Assembly (NCBI GenBank): GCA_017391665.1
Contig: JAFOXS010000200.1
Location: forward strand, 1 to 16,819
Reading direction: 5' to 3'
From: Alistipes sp.
GTDB taxonomy: Bacteria > Bacteroidota > Bacteroidia > Bacteroidales > Rikenellaceae
DNA length: 16,819 nucleotides
Shown one piece after another: positions 7,243 to 14,744 of the stretch. The notes beneath the pieces were generated by a model, which saw nothing but the letters and a program-made list of their open reading frames with translations, was not told where the DNA came from and made no database searches. The position numbers and the translations under genes were made by a program. Numbering within the stretch: position 1 is the stretch's first letter; each line of letters begins with the position of its first letter.

Positions 7243-7999
7243 CTCGCATCTTTATTATATACATATCCACTCCATCCACCTTGCCATATTGCAGTATGCC
7301 CGCTATGCTTACCTCCTGTGTGGGAATTTGTTGTGAGGCGTATGAGGCAAAGGTTGATGTATATACGGCTATGGTGTTGCCCTGGTTGTCAGCAAATATA
7401 TTGTAGCCGCTCCATTCACCATTCTCGTTCGATGGCGAAAGTCGGGTTGCGCGCAGCGACCCCATATTTATCAACCGACCGCATAGTGAAGGTTGCAAAT
7501 CCTTGAAAGATATGGGTTTGGGTGCTACCATCTGATGCAGGTCGTAGCATTTGATATGCTTGTCAAGAAGTACACGTGAGGCGAAGTAATCGGTAGGGTA
7601 GTTGCTGTATGCTGCCGCCTCGGTGCCTATCTGCAATATGCCATAATGTGTGCCAACGGCACAACCGGCGAGCGATATTGTCAGGTAACTTCCCTCGGGG
7701 TAGATGTTGTGCAAGTCGTATGTGCCAGCCATAATCTCCACGCCGGCCGTAGCATCCTCGATGCAGAGTGTACGATAGAAATTTGATGCCGTATCGTCGG
7801 TGGTGACATATCCTCCAATAATGATGGGCTCCGTGATGGAAACACGCCTCTCACCTACCTGCATGCGCAGATCCTCGATGGTCATGTTCGGTGCCTGCGG
7901 GATGAGATTGCCGTTCTCTGGCTCGTCGAAATGCTTGCATGAGAGGAGCATCGTGCAGCAGATGATGAGCAGTGACCGTATGGGAGAATATTTGAACAT
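7214..7999 (-). CDS. DUF5689-type lipoprotein (first of a tandem pair)
   Basis: The frame is open further upstream to 8101, but I place the start at the ATG 7997-7999, giving 261 residues, because it yields a clean lipoprotein signal (MFKYSPIRSL, hydrophobic core, MLLSC with Cys21); the longer version would have 34 charged residues first and would cover the promoter region. DUF5689 features are clear: MTIEDLRMQVG, PIIIGGYVTTDDTASNFYRT, CIEDATAGVEIMAG, and GCAVGTHYGILQIG. The C-terminal part ends in SIAGILQYGKVDGVDMYIIK, parallel to the end of the next gene, so the two look like diverged duplicates. The pair forms an operon ending at the bidirectional terminator after obgE, and it reads away from the divergent MscS gene. 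Role unknown; outer-membrane association is inferred from the signal and family. Confidence 0.8.
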   Translation of the reverse strand: MFKYSPIRSLLIICCTMLLSCKHFDEPENGNLIPQAPNMTIEDLRMQVGERRVSITEPIIIGGYVTTDDTASNFYRTLCIEDATAGVEIMAGTYDLHNIYPEGSYLTISLAGCAVGTHYGILQIGTEAAAYSNYPTDYFASRVLLDKHIKCYDLHQMVAPKPISFKDLQPSLCGRLINMGSLRATRLSPSNENGEWSGYNIFADNQGNTIAVYTSTFASYASQQIPTQEVSIAGILQYGKVDGVDMYIIKMRDEKDCFAGN

Positions 8000-8046
8000 A
8001 TTGGGGTTAATTATATCCGATGCGGTTATCGGAACTTTATATTGTG

Positions 8047-8054
8047 TAAAGATA
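8047..8054 (-). promoter_or_regulatory. Putative -7 element for the DUF5689 operon
   Basis: Reads TATCTTTA on the minus strand, one base off TAnnTTTG, 47 bases upstream of the chosen start codon. I see no convincing TTTG at the -33 position, so this is a tentative call. Confidence 0.4.
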
Positions 8055-8077
8055 GTGCATTTCTGCGAAAAATTAAC

Positions 8078-8085
8078 TATTTTTG
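8078..8085 (+). promoter_or_regulatory. Putative -7 element for the MscS gene
   Basis: TATTTTTG matches TAnnTTTG fully and lies 45 bases before the ATG at 8131. No TTTG is found 19-21 bases upstream. It shares the 131-base divergent gap with the DUF5689 promoter. Confidence 0.42.
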
Positions 8086-8130
8086 CGCGTTGTAAGTGCA
8101 CACGGTATGTGCAGATAATATTAGAATACG

Positions 8131-9060
8131 ATGTTAAATGTTTTTTTGCAGAGCGATGCTGCGGTAGTAGAGAATCTCATTGTGCCCGATAGCGTGCAGA
8201 AGGCTCGTTTTGCCGAGGCTATAACACGCCTGGCCGATGAGGAGTTTGTGCGTGGCATAGGTGGCGAGATGCTTAACTGGCTGGTGTGGACTGGAATCAA
8301 GTTTCTGATCTCGCTTGTCATATACTACATTGGTCGCTGGTTACTGGGTAAACTCATTCGTTTGATTGATGCCGTTATGACCCGCCGCGAGGTGGAGGTG
8401 TCGCTCCATTCGTTTATCCTGACGGCCATCAAGACATTGGGATATGTTCTGCTTGTATTGATCATTGTGTCGGTGCTTGGCTTCAACTCATCATCCTTCA
8501 TCGCCGTGCTGGCCTCTATGGGTCTGGCCATCGGTATGGCTCTCAGTGGCACGTTGCAGAACTTCGCCGGTGGTGTGATGATTCTTGTGCTTCGTCCCTA
8601 TCGTGTGGGTGATTATATCGAGGCGCAGGGTGTGAGTGGCACCGTATCAAGCATAAGTCTTTTTAATACGGTGATTCATACCACTGACAAGAAGACCATC
8701 TATATTCCCAATAACGCTATCTCGACATCTATCATCAACAACTACTCGACATCGACAACACGTCGTTGCAGCTGGAAGATATCAGTATCGTATGGCGATA
8801 ATTATGATACGATTCGCGAGGCTATGTATGCCATTATTCACCGCGATGGCCGTGCGCTGGAGACGCCGGCACCATATGTCCGCATTGATGTGCTGGCAGA
8901 TAGTGCAGTTATCATCGAGGCTCGCGCATGGGTACTCAACTCAGAGTATTGGGATTTCTATGATGCCATAACCGAGGCATTCTACAAGGAGTTGCCCCAG
9001 CATGGTGCCAACTTCCCCTTCCCGCAGTTGGATGTACATCTTACACAGGATAAAAAGTAA
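8131..9060 (+). CDS. Small-conductance mechanosensitive channel (MscS family)
   Basis: The 309-residue protein is an MscS-type inner-membrane channel that opens under membrane tension to release solutes during osmotic downshock. Three membrane helices are visible at about 48-68, 97-117 and 123-141. The third is the pore-lining helix with the Gly/Ala packing pattern (ASMGLAIGMALSG), followed by the conserved kink segment TLQNFAGGVMIL and RPYRVGDYIEA, which opens the cytosolic beta domain. YIPNNAISTSIINNYS (191-206) is the typical MscS beta-domain motif, and the last 90 residues make the alpha/beta domain. The N-terminal 45 residues are polar and precede TM1; they are not a signal peptide. The size is close to E. 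coli MscS (286). A DUF5606 gene follows 24 bases downstream. Confidence 0.94.
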   Translation: MLNVFLQSDAAVVENLIVPDSVQKARFAEAITRLADEEFVRGIGGEMLNWLVWTGIKFLISLVIYYIGRWLLGKLIRLIDAVMTRREVEVSLHSFILTAIKTLGYVLLVLIIVSVLGFNSSSFIAVLASMGLAIGMALSGTLQNFAGGVMILVLRPYRVGDYIEAQGVSGTVSSISLFNTVIHTTDKKTIYIPNNAISTSIINNYSTSTTRRCSWKISVSYGDNYDTIREAMYAIIHRDGRALETPAPYVRIDVLADSAVIIEARAWVLNSEYWDFYDAITEAFYKELPQHGANFPFPQLDVHLTQDKK

Positions 9061-9084
9061 TGATAATTATAAATATTTTACACT

Positions 9085-9504
9085 ATGGAATTTAAGGATA
9101 TTTTGGCTATTTCGGGTATGCCCGGCCTTTACAAGTATGTAGCACAGTCTACTCGTGGTATCATCGTAGAGTCATTGGAGGATGGCCGTCGTACCAACGC
9201 ATCGGCAACATCACGCGTGAGCGCACTTTCTGATATCTCTATGTTTACCGAGGGTGAGGATATCGCACTTGCTGAGGTATTCACTCGCATGTATGCTCAC
9301 ACTGAGGGCAAGCAGGGCCTCTCACACAAGGAGTCTGCCGATAAGATGAAGGCATATTTTGCAGAGGTGTTGCCCGAGTACGATCGCGAGCGTGTACACG
9401 TATCTGATATTAAGAAGGCTCTTGCCTGGTTCAACATCCTGGTTGCTGCAGGTATGACCGAGTTCACTCTGCCCAGCGACGAGGAGACCGCTGAGGAGGA
9501 GTAA
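9085..9504 (+). CDS. DUF5606 family protein
   Basis: The 139-residue acidic soluble protein opens with MEFKDILAISGMPGLYKYVA and continues GIIVESLEDGRR and SALSDISMFTEGEDIALAEVF, which match the Bacteroidota-specific DUF5606 family as I know it. There is no signal peptide or membrane segment, and the tail is rich in Glu (DEETAEEE). The N-terminal region may be a small beta-barrel and the rest helical. The family has no established function; members are widely conserved in the phylum, suggesting a housekeeping role. It lies 24 bases after the MscS gene and is followed by a terminator, so the two probably form an operon. Confidence 0.8.
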   Translation: MEFKDILAISGMPGLYKYVAQSTRGIIVESLEDGRRTNASATSRVSALSDISMFTEGEDIALAEVFTRMYAHTEGKQGLSHKESADKMKAYFAEVLPEYDRERVHVSDIKKALAWFNILVAAGMTEFTLPSDEETAEEE

Positions 9505-9523
9505 TCTTTCAGTATAGGATATC

Positions 9524-9556
9524 AAAGGCTGCCTTGAGGGTGGCCTTTATTTGTTT
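9524..9556 (+). terminator. Terminator after the DUF5606 gene
   Basis: A ten-pair stem (9524-9533 with 9539-9548, two G-T pairs) and a five-base loop, followed by ATTTGTTT. It separates the MscS/DUF5606 pair from the sigma-factor operon. Confidence 0.75.
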
Positions 9557-9593
9557 AGATTTAAGCGTAAGACAAAAAAAATATAGCGACGTT

Positions 9594-9620
9594 GTAATTT
9601 TCGAGTCCCTTTTTGCGACT
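9594..9620 (+). promoter_or_regulatory. Possible ECF-sigma (autoregulated) promoter
   Basis: GTAAT (9594-9598) and CGACT (9616-9620) are separated by 17 bases. They resemble the GTAAC and CGTCT elements that I associate with Bacteroidota ECF sigma factor genes, and no TAnnTTTG element is found in this gap. The ATG of the sigma gene is 23 bases downstream. Autoregulation is inferred. Confidence 0.42.
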
Positions 9621-9643
9621 AATAGGGCAAACAATTAACACCA

Positions 9644-10120
9644 ATGAAAACGCAAGAAAAAGAACAGCAATTTACCGAGGTGGTACACGCTCATCGTGGT
9701 ATCATCTACAAGGTCTGCTATATGTATGCGCCGCAGGGGATGGTCGAGGATTACTATCAGGAGGTGTTGTGCAATCTGTGGCAGAACTTCGATCAGTTCG
9801 ATGGGCGCAGCAAACGCTCAACGTGGATCTATCGTGTGGCGCTCTACACCTGTATTTCGTTCGTAAGACGCAAACGGCTGGTATCTGTATCGCTCACGTT
9901 TGACCTCTCGTCCGATGAGGATGCAGCGCTGAGGGAGCGGGTGGAGGAGTTACATTCGGTCATCAACCGTCTGGCGTATCTGGATAGGGCTCTTGTGATG
10001 TTGTGGCTCGATGGTTACTCGTACGATGAGATGGCCGAGGTGACGGGTCTTACGAAAGCAAATGTTTCGGTGAAACTTATGCGCGCAAAGAATAAAATTA
10101 AAGAGATGTTTAACGCTTAA
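9644..10120 (+). CDS. ECF-type sigma-70 family RNA polymerase sigma factor
   Basis: The 158-residue protein has the two-domain layout of an extracytoplasmic-function sigma factor. Region 2 covers about 10-77, with the core-binding and -10 melting segment DYYQEVLCNLWQNFDQFDGR and STWIYRVALYTCISFVRRKR. Region 4 covers about 105-155, with LDRALVMLWLDGYSYDEMAEVTGLTKANVSVKLMRAKNKIKE, including the helix-turn-helix that reads the -35 element. No region 1.1 or 3 is present. The start ATG follows an AT-rich leader. A membrane protein gene starts 13 bases after the stop and is the likely partner controlling this factor. The signal it responds to cannot be read from the sequence. Confidence 0.92.
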   Translation: MKTQEKEQQFTEVVHAHRGIIYKVCYMYAPQGMVEDYYQEVLCNLWQNFDQFDGRSKRSTWIYRVALYTCISFVRRKRLVSVSLTFDLSSDEDAALRERVEELHSVINRLAYLDRALVMLWLDGYSYDEMAEVTGLTKANVSVKLMRAKNKIKEMFNA

Positions 10121-10133
10121 AACTATTACAATT

Positions 10134-10712
10134 ATGAATCTTGATGAGTTGAAACAGTCGTGGGATAAGCTATCTGAGCGTCTGGAGCGAGAGGAGGTTA
10201 TTCGCCGAGAGGAGCTGCGTCTTGTGATGGAGAATCGGGTTACCACCTACAACAATCGAATAAAGATGAATCAATACCTGGGCTGGCTGGTGCTGGTCGG
10301 CACTGTGGGACTGCTCTTTGTGCAGGGTATTCAGTCGGATCCCTTTGGGTGGATTGTTATTGGAATTGTGCTACTGATGGATCTATTCCTCTTTGCTCCG
10401 ATGTATCGCATATTGCAGCGTCTGGCTCGCTTTGAGGATACGATCATTGAGCAGGAGCAGATGATTATCCGCTTTGAGCAGATGTTTGTTCGCCGAAGTA
10501 TTGTCGTGGGGTGTTTCTTCGCCTGCCTGTTTGCCTATGTGATTATTGAGGCTTTGGCACGCCACGCAGTGTTGACGCCCTCGTGGTGGTTGTGGATGAT
10601 ACTAACGATCATTGCCTCAGCCATTGCCGGCGGCTGGCGATATATGATTGAGCGCGAACGTATCGTAGAGATCAGACAACGAATCTCGGCTCTGAAACAA
10701 TTTGAAGAGTAA
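10134..10712 (+). CDS. Four-helix membrane protein, probable anti-sigma factor
   Basis: The 192-residue protein starts with a charged helical segment (NLDELKQSWDKLSERLEREE, 2-21) facing the cytosol, then membrane helices at about 48-65 and 71-90, a charged coiled-coil-like stretch (about 92-120), and helices at about 121-141 and 150-168, ending with a charged helix. It lacks the His-x3-Cys-x2-Cys zinc motif of ZAS anti-sigma factors and has no carboxy-terminal periplasmic domain. The N-terminal helix and its position 13 bases after the ECF sigma gene make a cognate anti-sigma role plausible; this is inference from context, since similar proteins follow many Bacteroidota ECF genes without proof of function. 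The operon ends at a bidirectional terminator. Confidence 0.72.
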   Translation: MNLDELKQSWDKLSERLEREEVIRREELRLVMENRVTTYNNRIKMNQYLGWLVLVGTVGLLFVQGIQSDPFGWIVIGIVLLMDLFLFAPMYRILQRLARFEDTIIEQEQMIIRFEQMFVRRSIVVGCFFACLFAYVIIEALARHAVLTPSWWLWMILTIIASAIAGGWRYMIERERIVEIRQRISALKQFEE

Positions 10713-10715
10713 AGC

Positions 10716-10747
10716 AAAAGGGAGTCCCAATTGGGAACTCCCTTTTT
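10716..10747. terminator. Bidirectional terminator between the sigma operon and purT
   Basis: Stem GGGAGTCCC (10720-10728) pairs with GGGAACTCCC (10733-10742) with one bulged base and an AATT loop. A T5 run follows on the plus strand, and an A-rich run before the stem gives a weaker U-tract on the minus strand for purT. Confidence 0.82.
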
Positions 10748-10765
10748 AACTATTGGTATAGTGTG

Positions 10766-11956
10766 CTATCGGGGCAAAACCTCTACCTTGAGTGTTGAAT
10801 ATGCCTTCTCGGCCTTTGCCAGTGCGTCCTCTACGCTCTCGCCACGAGCCAAGATCACACCCATGCGGCGGTGACCCTTAACCTCGGGCTTGCCGAAGAT
10901 GCGTACCTGTACATTAGGCTCGGCGAGTACCTCCTCAAGATTTGAGAATACCACCTTGTCGCTATCGCCCTCCACAACAACAGCCTTCGATGCACTCGGG
11001 CCGTAGAAGTTAATCGAGGGGATGGGAAGACCCAGTACTGCGCGTGCATGCAGAGCAAACTCAGAGAGATCCTGCGAAATCATCGTCACCATACCTGTGT
11101 CGTGCGGACGGGGCGAAACCTCGCTGAATAGCACCTCATCGCCACATACGAACAACTCAACACCGAAGATACCATAGCCTCCCAGTGCGTCGGTTACCTT
11201 CTTTGCGATATCCTGTGCCTGAGCAATAGCACTCTCGCTCATAGGCTGGGGCTGCCATGACTCACGGTAGTCGCCATCTACCTGATGGTGACCAATGGGG
11301 TTGAGGAATGATGTGCCACCCGAGTGACGTACGGTAAGCAGGGTAATCTCATAGTCGAACTTAACGAAGCCCTCGACGATAACCTCACCGCCACCTGCGC
11401 GACCGCCCTCCTGAGCAATCTTCCATGATGCATCGGCACCTTCGGGAGTCTTGCATACACTCTGACCGTGACCCGATGATGACATGATGGGCTTCACCAC
11501 GCAGGGTGTGCCGATCTCTGCAATGGCTGCATCGAACTCCTCGCGTGTAGCTGCAAAACGGTAGGGAGAAGTCTTGATGCCAAGAGTCTCGGCAGCCAAC
11601 TGACGGATACCCTTGCGGTTCATCGTAAGAAGCGTTGCATTAGCCGTGGGGATAACGTTATAGCCCTCCTTCTCCAGCTCTACGAGTGTGGGGGTAGCGA
11701 TAGCCTCCACCTCGGGAATGATGTAATCGGGTTTCTCCTTCTCGATAATCTCGCGCAGACGCTCGCCATCGAGCATCGACAGCACATACGAACGATGTGC
11801 CACCTGCATGGCGGGTGCATTCTCATACTTGTCGAGTGCAATGACCTCAACGCCATAGCGCTGCAACTCGATTGCTACCTCCTTGCCTAACTCTCCTGAT
11901 CCGCACAAAATGGCCTTCTTGCCAACGGGGGTCATGGGGGTTCCTATTTTTACCAT
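10766..11956 (-). CDS. purT: Formate-dependent GAR transformylase 2
   Basis: PurT adds the C8 formyl group in purine synthesis using formate and ATP instead of formyl-tetrahydrofolate (glycinamide ribonucleotide to formyl-GAR). I chose the ATG at 11954-11956, giving 396 residues (E. coli 392) and the family start with GSGELGKE (19-26). The longer frame to 12085 would overlap the end of pyrB and add 43 unrelated residues. The ATP-grasp fold is clear: [15 protein letters not shown] (81-95), the glycine-rich loop MSSSGHGQS (158-166), GVELFV (265-270) and [14 protein letters not shown] (278-291). It is the last gene of the pyrimidine operon, 23 bases after pyrB. Anaerobic, formate-producing gut bacteria often use PurT. 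Its placement ties a purine step to the pyrimidine genes. Confidence 0.95.
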   Translation of the reverse strand: MVKIGTPMTPVGKKAILCGSGELGKEVAIELQRYGVEVIALDKYENAPAMQVAHRSYVLSMLDGERLREIIEKEKPDYIIPEVEAIATPTLVELEKEGYNVIPTANATLLTMNRKGIRQLAAETLGIKTSPYRFAATREEFDAAIAEIGTPCVVKPIMSSSGHGQSVCKTPEGADASWKIAQEGGRAGGGEVIVEGFVKFDYEITLLTVRHSGGTSFLNPIGHHQVDGDYRESWQPQPMSESAIAQAQDIAKKVTDALGGYGIFGVELFVCGDEVLFSEVSPRPHDTGMVTMISQDLSEFALHARAVLGLPIPSINFYGPSASKAVVVEGDSDKVVFSNLEEVLAEPNVQVRIFGKPEVKGHRRMGVILARGESVEDALAKAEKAYSTLKVEVLPR

Positions 11957-11979
11957 AAGTTTTATTAGTTGTTTCTTTG

Positions 11980-13062
11980 TTATTTTACTCTTGCCTCGCA
12001 GTATGCACAGCGATAGCCATCTTCGGTCTGATGGAAGAGATGATCCACATCCTCGGTTGCCGATACGCACTGGCGGTTGCTGCATCGCCAGTCGTTATGT
12101 ACCTGCGTTGCATCAAGACGTGGCGTCTGTCCCTCGGCGGGCTGCTCCTCTGCCCACTTCAGGAGAGTGTAAATCAGGGCCATACGCACAAACTTTCCAT
12201 TCTCAACCTGGCGGAAATATGCTGCACGGGGATCGTTGTCCACATCCTTCGTAATCTCGTTTACGCGGGGCAGCGGGTGCAATACAATCATATCCTCCTT
12301 GGCGAGCTTCATGCGCTCGGGATTGAGAATGAAGCTATCCTTCAGACGCTCGAACTCCTCCTCATCCAGGAAGCGCTCCTTCTGTACGCGTGTCATATAG
12401 AGAATATCCAACTCGGGCAGTACCTCCTCCATGGTTGTCACCTCGCGTGTGGGAACATTGTTCTTGTCGCACACCTCACGACGAATGTATGAGGGCAGGC
12501 GCAACTCCTCGGGGGCGATGAGCACTACGTTGATATTCTCGTAGCGTGACATAGCCTTGATGAGTGAGTGTACCGTGCGACCGAACTTTAAATCACCGCA
12601 GAAGCCGATTGTAAGATTATCCAGACGACCCTTCTCGCGACGGATAGTAAGCAGGTCAGTCAGTGTCTGTGTGGGGTGGGCGTGGCTGCCGTCGCCAGCA
12701 TTGATGATAGGCACATCGGCATAGTGCGATGCCACTAGCGGAGCACCCTCCTTGCTGTGACGCATAGCGATAATATCGGCAAAGCAACCGATAACGCGAA
12801 CGGTGTCGGCTACGGTCTCGCCCTTTGTTACAGATGATGACGCAGCATCCGAGAAGCCGAGAACGTTGCCTCCCAGCTCCATCATCGCTGATGTGAAGCT
12901 TAGACGTGTACGTGTGCTGGGCTCATAGAAGAGCGTAGCGAGTTTCTTGCCCTTGCATACTGAGCTGTACTTCTCGCGATTGTCGATAATATCGAGTGCC
13001 GTAGTGATGATCTGGTCAACCTCGGCAACCGAAATATCGGTTGTATCAATTAGGTGTCGCAT
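11980..13062 (-). CDS. pyrB: Aspartate carbamoyltransferase with fused PyrI-like zinc tail
   Basis: The 360-residue protein catalyses carbamoyl phosphate plus aspartate to carbamoyl aspartate, the committed step of pyrimidine synthesis. Catalytic motifs are intact: STRTR (49-53), SSSVTKGE (75-82), HPTQ (129-132), MTRVQKERF (223-231) and HPLPRV (262-267). The catalytic chain of E. coli is 311 residues and ends near the equivalent of LIYTLLKW (296-303). Here about 55 extra residues follow, with Cys327, Cys332, Cys352 and Cys355 in a C-x4-C-x19-C-x2-C pattern. This resembles the zinc domain of the regulatory subunit PyrI (C-x4-C-x23-C-x2-C), but PyrI's N-terminal nucleotide-binding domain is absent. 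The gene lies 11 bases after pyrE and 23 before purT. No separate pyrI is in the window. Possible CTP/ATP control would then need another partner or be lost. Confidence 0.95.
   Translation of the reverse strand: MRHLIDTTDISVAEVDQIITTALDIIDNREKYSSVCKGKKLATLFYEPSTRTRLSFTSAMMELGGNVLGFSDAASSSVTKGETVADTVRVIGCFADIIAMRHSKEGAPLVASHYADVPIINAGDGSHAHPTQTLTDLLTIRREKGRLDNLTIGFCGDLKFGRTVHSLIKAMSRYENINVVLIAPEELRLPSYIRREVCDKNNVPTREVTTMEEVLPELDILYMTRVQKERFLDEEEFERLKDSFILNPERMKLAKEDMIVLHPLPRVNEITKDVDNDPRAAYFRQVENGKFVRMALIYTLLKWAEEQPAEGQTPRLDATQVHNDWRCSNRQCVSATEDVDHLFHQTEDGYRCAYCEARVK
11998..12084 (-). other. PyrI-like zinc-binding tail of PyrB
   Basis: Codes for PyrB residues 327-355, containing [17 protein letters not shown], closely parallel to the PyrI zinc knuckle (C-x4-C followed by Ser and acidic residues), and CAYC. 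In E. coli this domain holds zinc and forms the contact between regulatory and catalytic chains. Similarity was judged by eye. Confidence 0.72.
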
Positions 13063-13073
13063 AAGCGTAGAGT

Positions 13074-13706
13074 TTATTTGTTAATCCAGCTCTCGTCTGA
13101 GGGGTTATTACGGAAGGCGATGATGCGAGCGCAATCCTCCTGCTTGATGTAGCCCTCCTCTGCTGCTGCCTCAACGAGTGCGTCGAGGTTAGAGAGCGAG
13201 TAGTTCTTGACATCAGCCTCGGCCATACGATCCAGACCCTTCTTCATGCCATAGGTGAAGATGCTCACAACGCCCAGGACGTCGGCGCCAGCCTCACGCA
13301 GAACCTTAACCACCTCGATGCAGCTGCCGCCTGTTGAGATCAAATCCTCAACGACAACAACTTTCTGACCCTTCTCCAGTTTACCCTCAATCTGGTTTGT
13401 GCGGCCGTGATCCTTCGCGCCACTGCGAACGTAACCCATCGGCAGATCCATAATTGTTGCCACGATAGCGGCGTGAGCGATACCTGCGGTGCTCGTACCC
13501 ATCAATACCTCGCACTCGGGGTAGTACTTCTTAACCATCTCGGCCAAACCCTTCTCTACGTTGTCACGCACCTTGGGTGCAGTGAGTGTAAGACGGTTGT
13601 CGCAATAGATAGGGCTCTTGATTCCGCTTGCCCATGTGAACGGCTGCTCGGGACGCAAAAATACTGCGCCGATAGAGAGCAGGTCTTTAGCAATACTCTT
13701 TTCCAT
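13074..13706 (-). CDS. pyrE: Orotate phosphoribosyltransferase
   Basis: The 210-residue enzyme transfers the phosphoribosyl group of PRPP to orotate to make OMP. The PRPP-binding motif [13 protein letters not shown] lies at about 116-128, and the flexible catalytic loop [15 protein letters not shown] at about 94-108 contains the conserved Lys and His. [16 protein letters not shown] (23-38) binds orotate, and [11 protein letters not shown] (69-79) is typical of the type I fold. The start ATG lies after an 18-base gap from the glutaredoxin-like gene. Length matches bacterial PyrE (about 210-215). It is followed after 11 bases by pyrB, so one transcript is likely. Confidence 0.96.
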   Translation of the reverse strand: MEKSIAKDLLSIGAVFLRPEQPFTWASGIKSPIYCDNRLTLTAPKVRDNVEKGLAEMVKKYYPECEVLMGTSTAGIAHAAIVATIMDLPMGYVRSGAKDHGRTNQIEGKLEKGQKVVVVEDLISTGGSCIEVVKVLREAGADVLGVVSIFTYGMKKGLDRMAEADVKNYSLSNLDALVEAAAEEGYIKQEDCARIIAFRNNPSDESWINK

Positions 13707-13724
13707 GATATTGTAGTTTTTAAT

Positions 13725-13985
13725 TTATTCCAATGCCTGGCGTAGAATCTGCTCTACCTCGTCGGGAAATATGCCACCCTCGTGTACCTTCTCGCCAGCA
13801 ACGTAGAAGGTAGGCACATAGTAGTAGTCGTAGCTGTTGGCCACTTCGACCTGCTCGGACTCCTCGATGAGCTCAATCTCGACTTGTGCGAGTTCGGGGT
13901 ATTTCTCCTTGGCCTGCTGAATATAGCGAAACGCTTTCTTGCAGAAGGGACACTCGCGCAGATAGAACAATTTTACCTCTTTCAT
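13725..13985 (-). CDS. Glutaredoxin/thioredoxin-like protein
   Basis: The 86-residue protein is a minimal thioredoxin fold. It carries the redox motif CPFC (Cys12-Cys15) after the first strand (VKLFYLRE), a YYVPTFYVAGEKV segment with the expected cis-proline (VP), and a C-terminal GGIFPDEVEQILRQ helix. Both active-site cysteines are present, so it could be dithiol active; the proline-second motif CPxC is common in glutaredoxins. It has no signal peptide, so it is cytosolic. The gene sits between pyrF (3 bases after its stop) and pyrE (18 bases before its start). This placement inside the pyrimidine operon suggests co-regulation; whether it reduces a pyrimidine enzyme, ribonucleotide reductase or something unrelated cannot be told. 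Confidence 0.88.
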   Translation of the reverse strand: MKEVKLFYLRECPFCKKAFRYIQQAKEKYPELAQVEIELIEESEQVEVANSYDYYYVPTFYVAGEKVHEGGIFPDEVEQILRQALE

Positions 13986-13988
13986 CTT

Positions 13989-14690
13989 TTACTCAGCAAA
14001 CTCAGCCATGCAACGCTTGTAAGCCGCTACGGGATCCTCAGCCTTGGTGATGGGGCGACCCACAACGATAAAGTCGGTGCCAATCTCCTTTGCGCGTGCG
14101 GGCGTTGTAACGCGAACCTGATCGCCTACCTCGCCATCGGCAAAACGTACGCCGGGTGTAACGGTCACGAACTCCTGTCCGCAAGCCTCCTTAACCATGC
14201 CGGCCTCCAGCGGAGAGCATACCACACCGTCCAGGCCTGCCTCCTTGGCGTTGCGGGCGTAGTGTACGATGGTGTCGTTGATCGAAGCGTTGATCAGCAG
14301 ATCCTTCTGCATACGCTCCTCGCTTGTTGAGGTGAGCTGTGTAACGGCAATAAGCAGGGGACGAGTGCCATCCTCGCGTGTAAGACCCTCCAGGGCGGCC
14401 TTCATCATCTCGATGGTGCCGGCAGCGTGCAGGTTGCACATATCCACGTCCATGCGTGAGAGTACAGCCATCGACTTCTTAACCGTGTTGGGAATGTCGT
14501 GCAGCTTAAGGTCGAGGAAAATCTTGTGGCCACGAGCCTTGATCTCCTTTACAATTTCAGGACCTGCGGCGTAATAAAGTTCCATGCCGATCTTGACGAA
14601 AGGCTTACAATCGGTGAATTTATCCAAAAATGCGAGCGTGGTCTCTTTGCTGTCGAAGTCGCACGCAATGATTACATCTCTCTGGCTCAT
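13989..14690 (-). CDS. pyrF: Orotidine 5'-phosphate decarboxylase
   Basis: The 233-residue protein decarboxylates OMP to UMP, the last step of de novo UMP synthesis. It fits the shorter (group I) PyrF form of E. coli and Bacillus (about 235-245 residues). IIACDFDS (7-14) supplies the first Asp, FVKIGMEL (31-38) the substrate Lys, and [13 protein letters not shown] (58-70) the Asp-Lys-Asp catalytic set (Asp60, Lys62, Asp65). VTPGVRF and [11 protein letters not shown] close the phosphate-binding site. It is the first gene of the operon, directly after a good promoter. Confidence 0.96.
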   Translation of the reverse strand: MSQRDVIIACDFDSKETTLAFLDKFTDCKPFVKIGMELYYAAGPEIVKEIKARGHKIFLDLKLHDIPNTVKKSMAVLSRMDVDMCNLHAAGTIEMMKAALEGLTREDGTRPLLIAVTQLTSTSEERMQKDLLINASINDTIVHYARNAKEAGLDGVVCSPLEAGMVKEACGQEFVTVTPGVRFADGEVGDQVRVTTPARAKEIGTDFIVVGRPITKAEDPVAAYKRCMAEFAE

Positions 14691-14709
14691 TGAGTTGTGA
14701 TTTTTTGAT

Positions 14710-14741
14710 TAAAGTTATTTTTCAATGTGCTAATTTACAAA
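14710..14741 (-). promoter_or_regulatory. Promoter of the pyrF-grx-pyrE-pyrB-purT operon
   Basis: On the minus strand TTTG (14738-14741), a 20-base spacer and TAACTTTA (14710-14717) match the Bacteroidota consensus with one mismatch. The pyrF ATG (14688-14690) is 19 bases downstream of the -7 box, leaving only a short leader and no room for an attenuator. Confidence 0.72.
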
Positions 14742-14744
14742 TTT

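Noticed and set aside
8000..8101. Longer N-terminus for the first DUF5689 lipoprotein
   Set aside because: It would bury the lipoprotein signal behind 34 polar residues and place coding sequence over the promoter gap shared with the MscS gene.
11957..12085. Longer N-terminus for PurT (start at 12085)
   Set aside because: The extra 43 residues are read through the pyrB 3' end in another frame and do not belong to the family; the ATG at 11956 gives the usual length.
13782..14330. Plus-strand frame of 182 codons opposite the glutaredoxin-like gene and pyrF
   Set aside because: It spans two recognised genes on the other strand, has no promoter, and no family resemblance.
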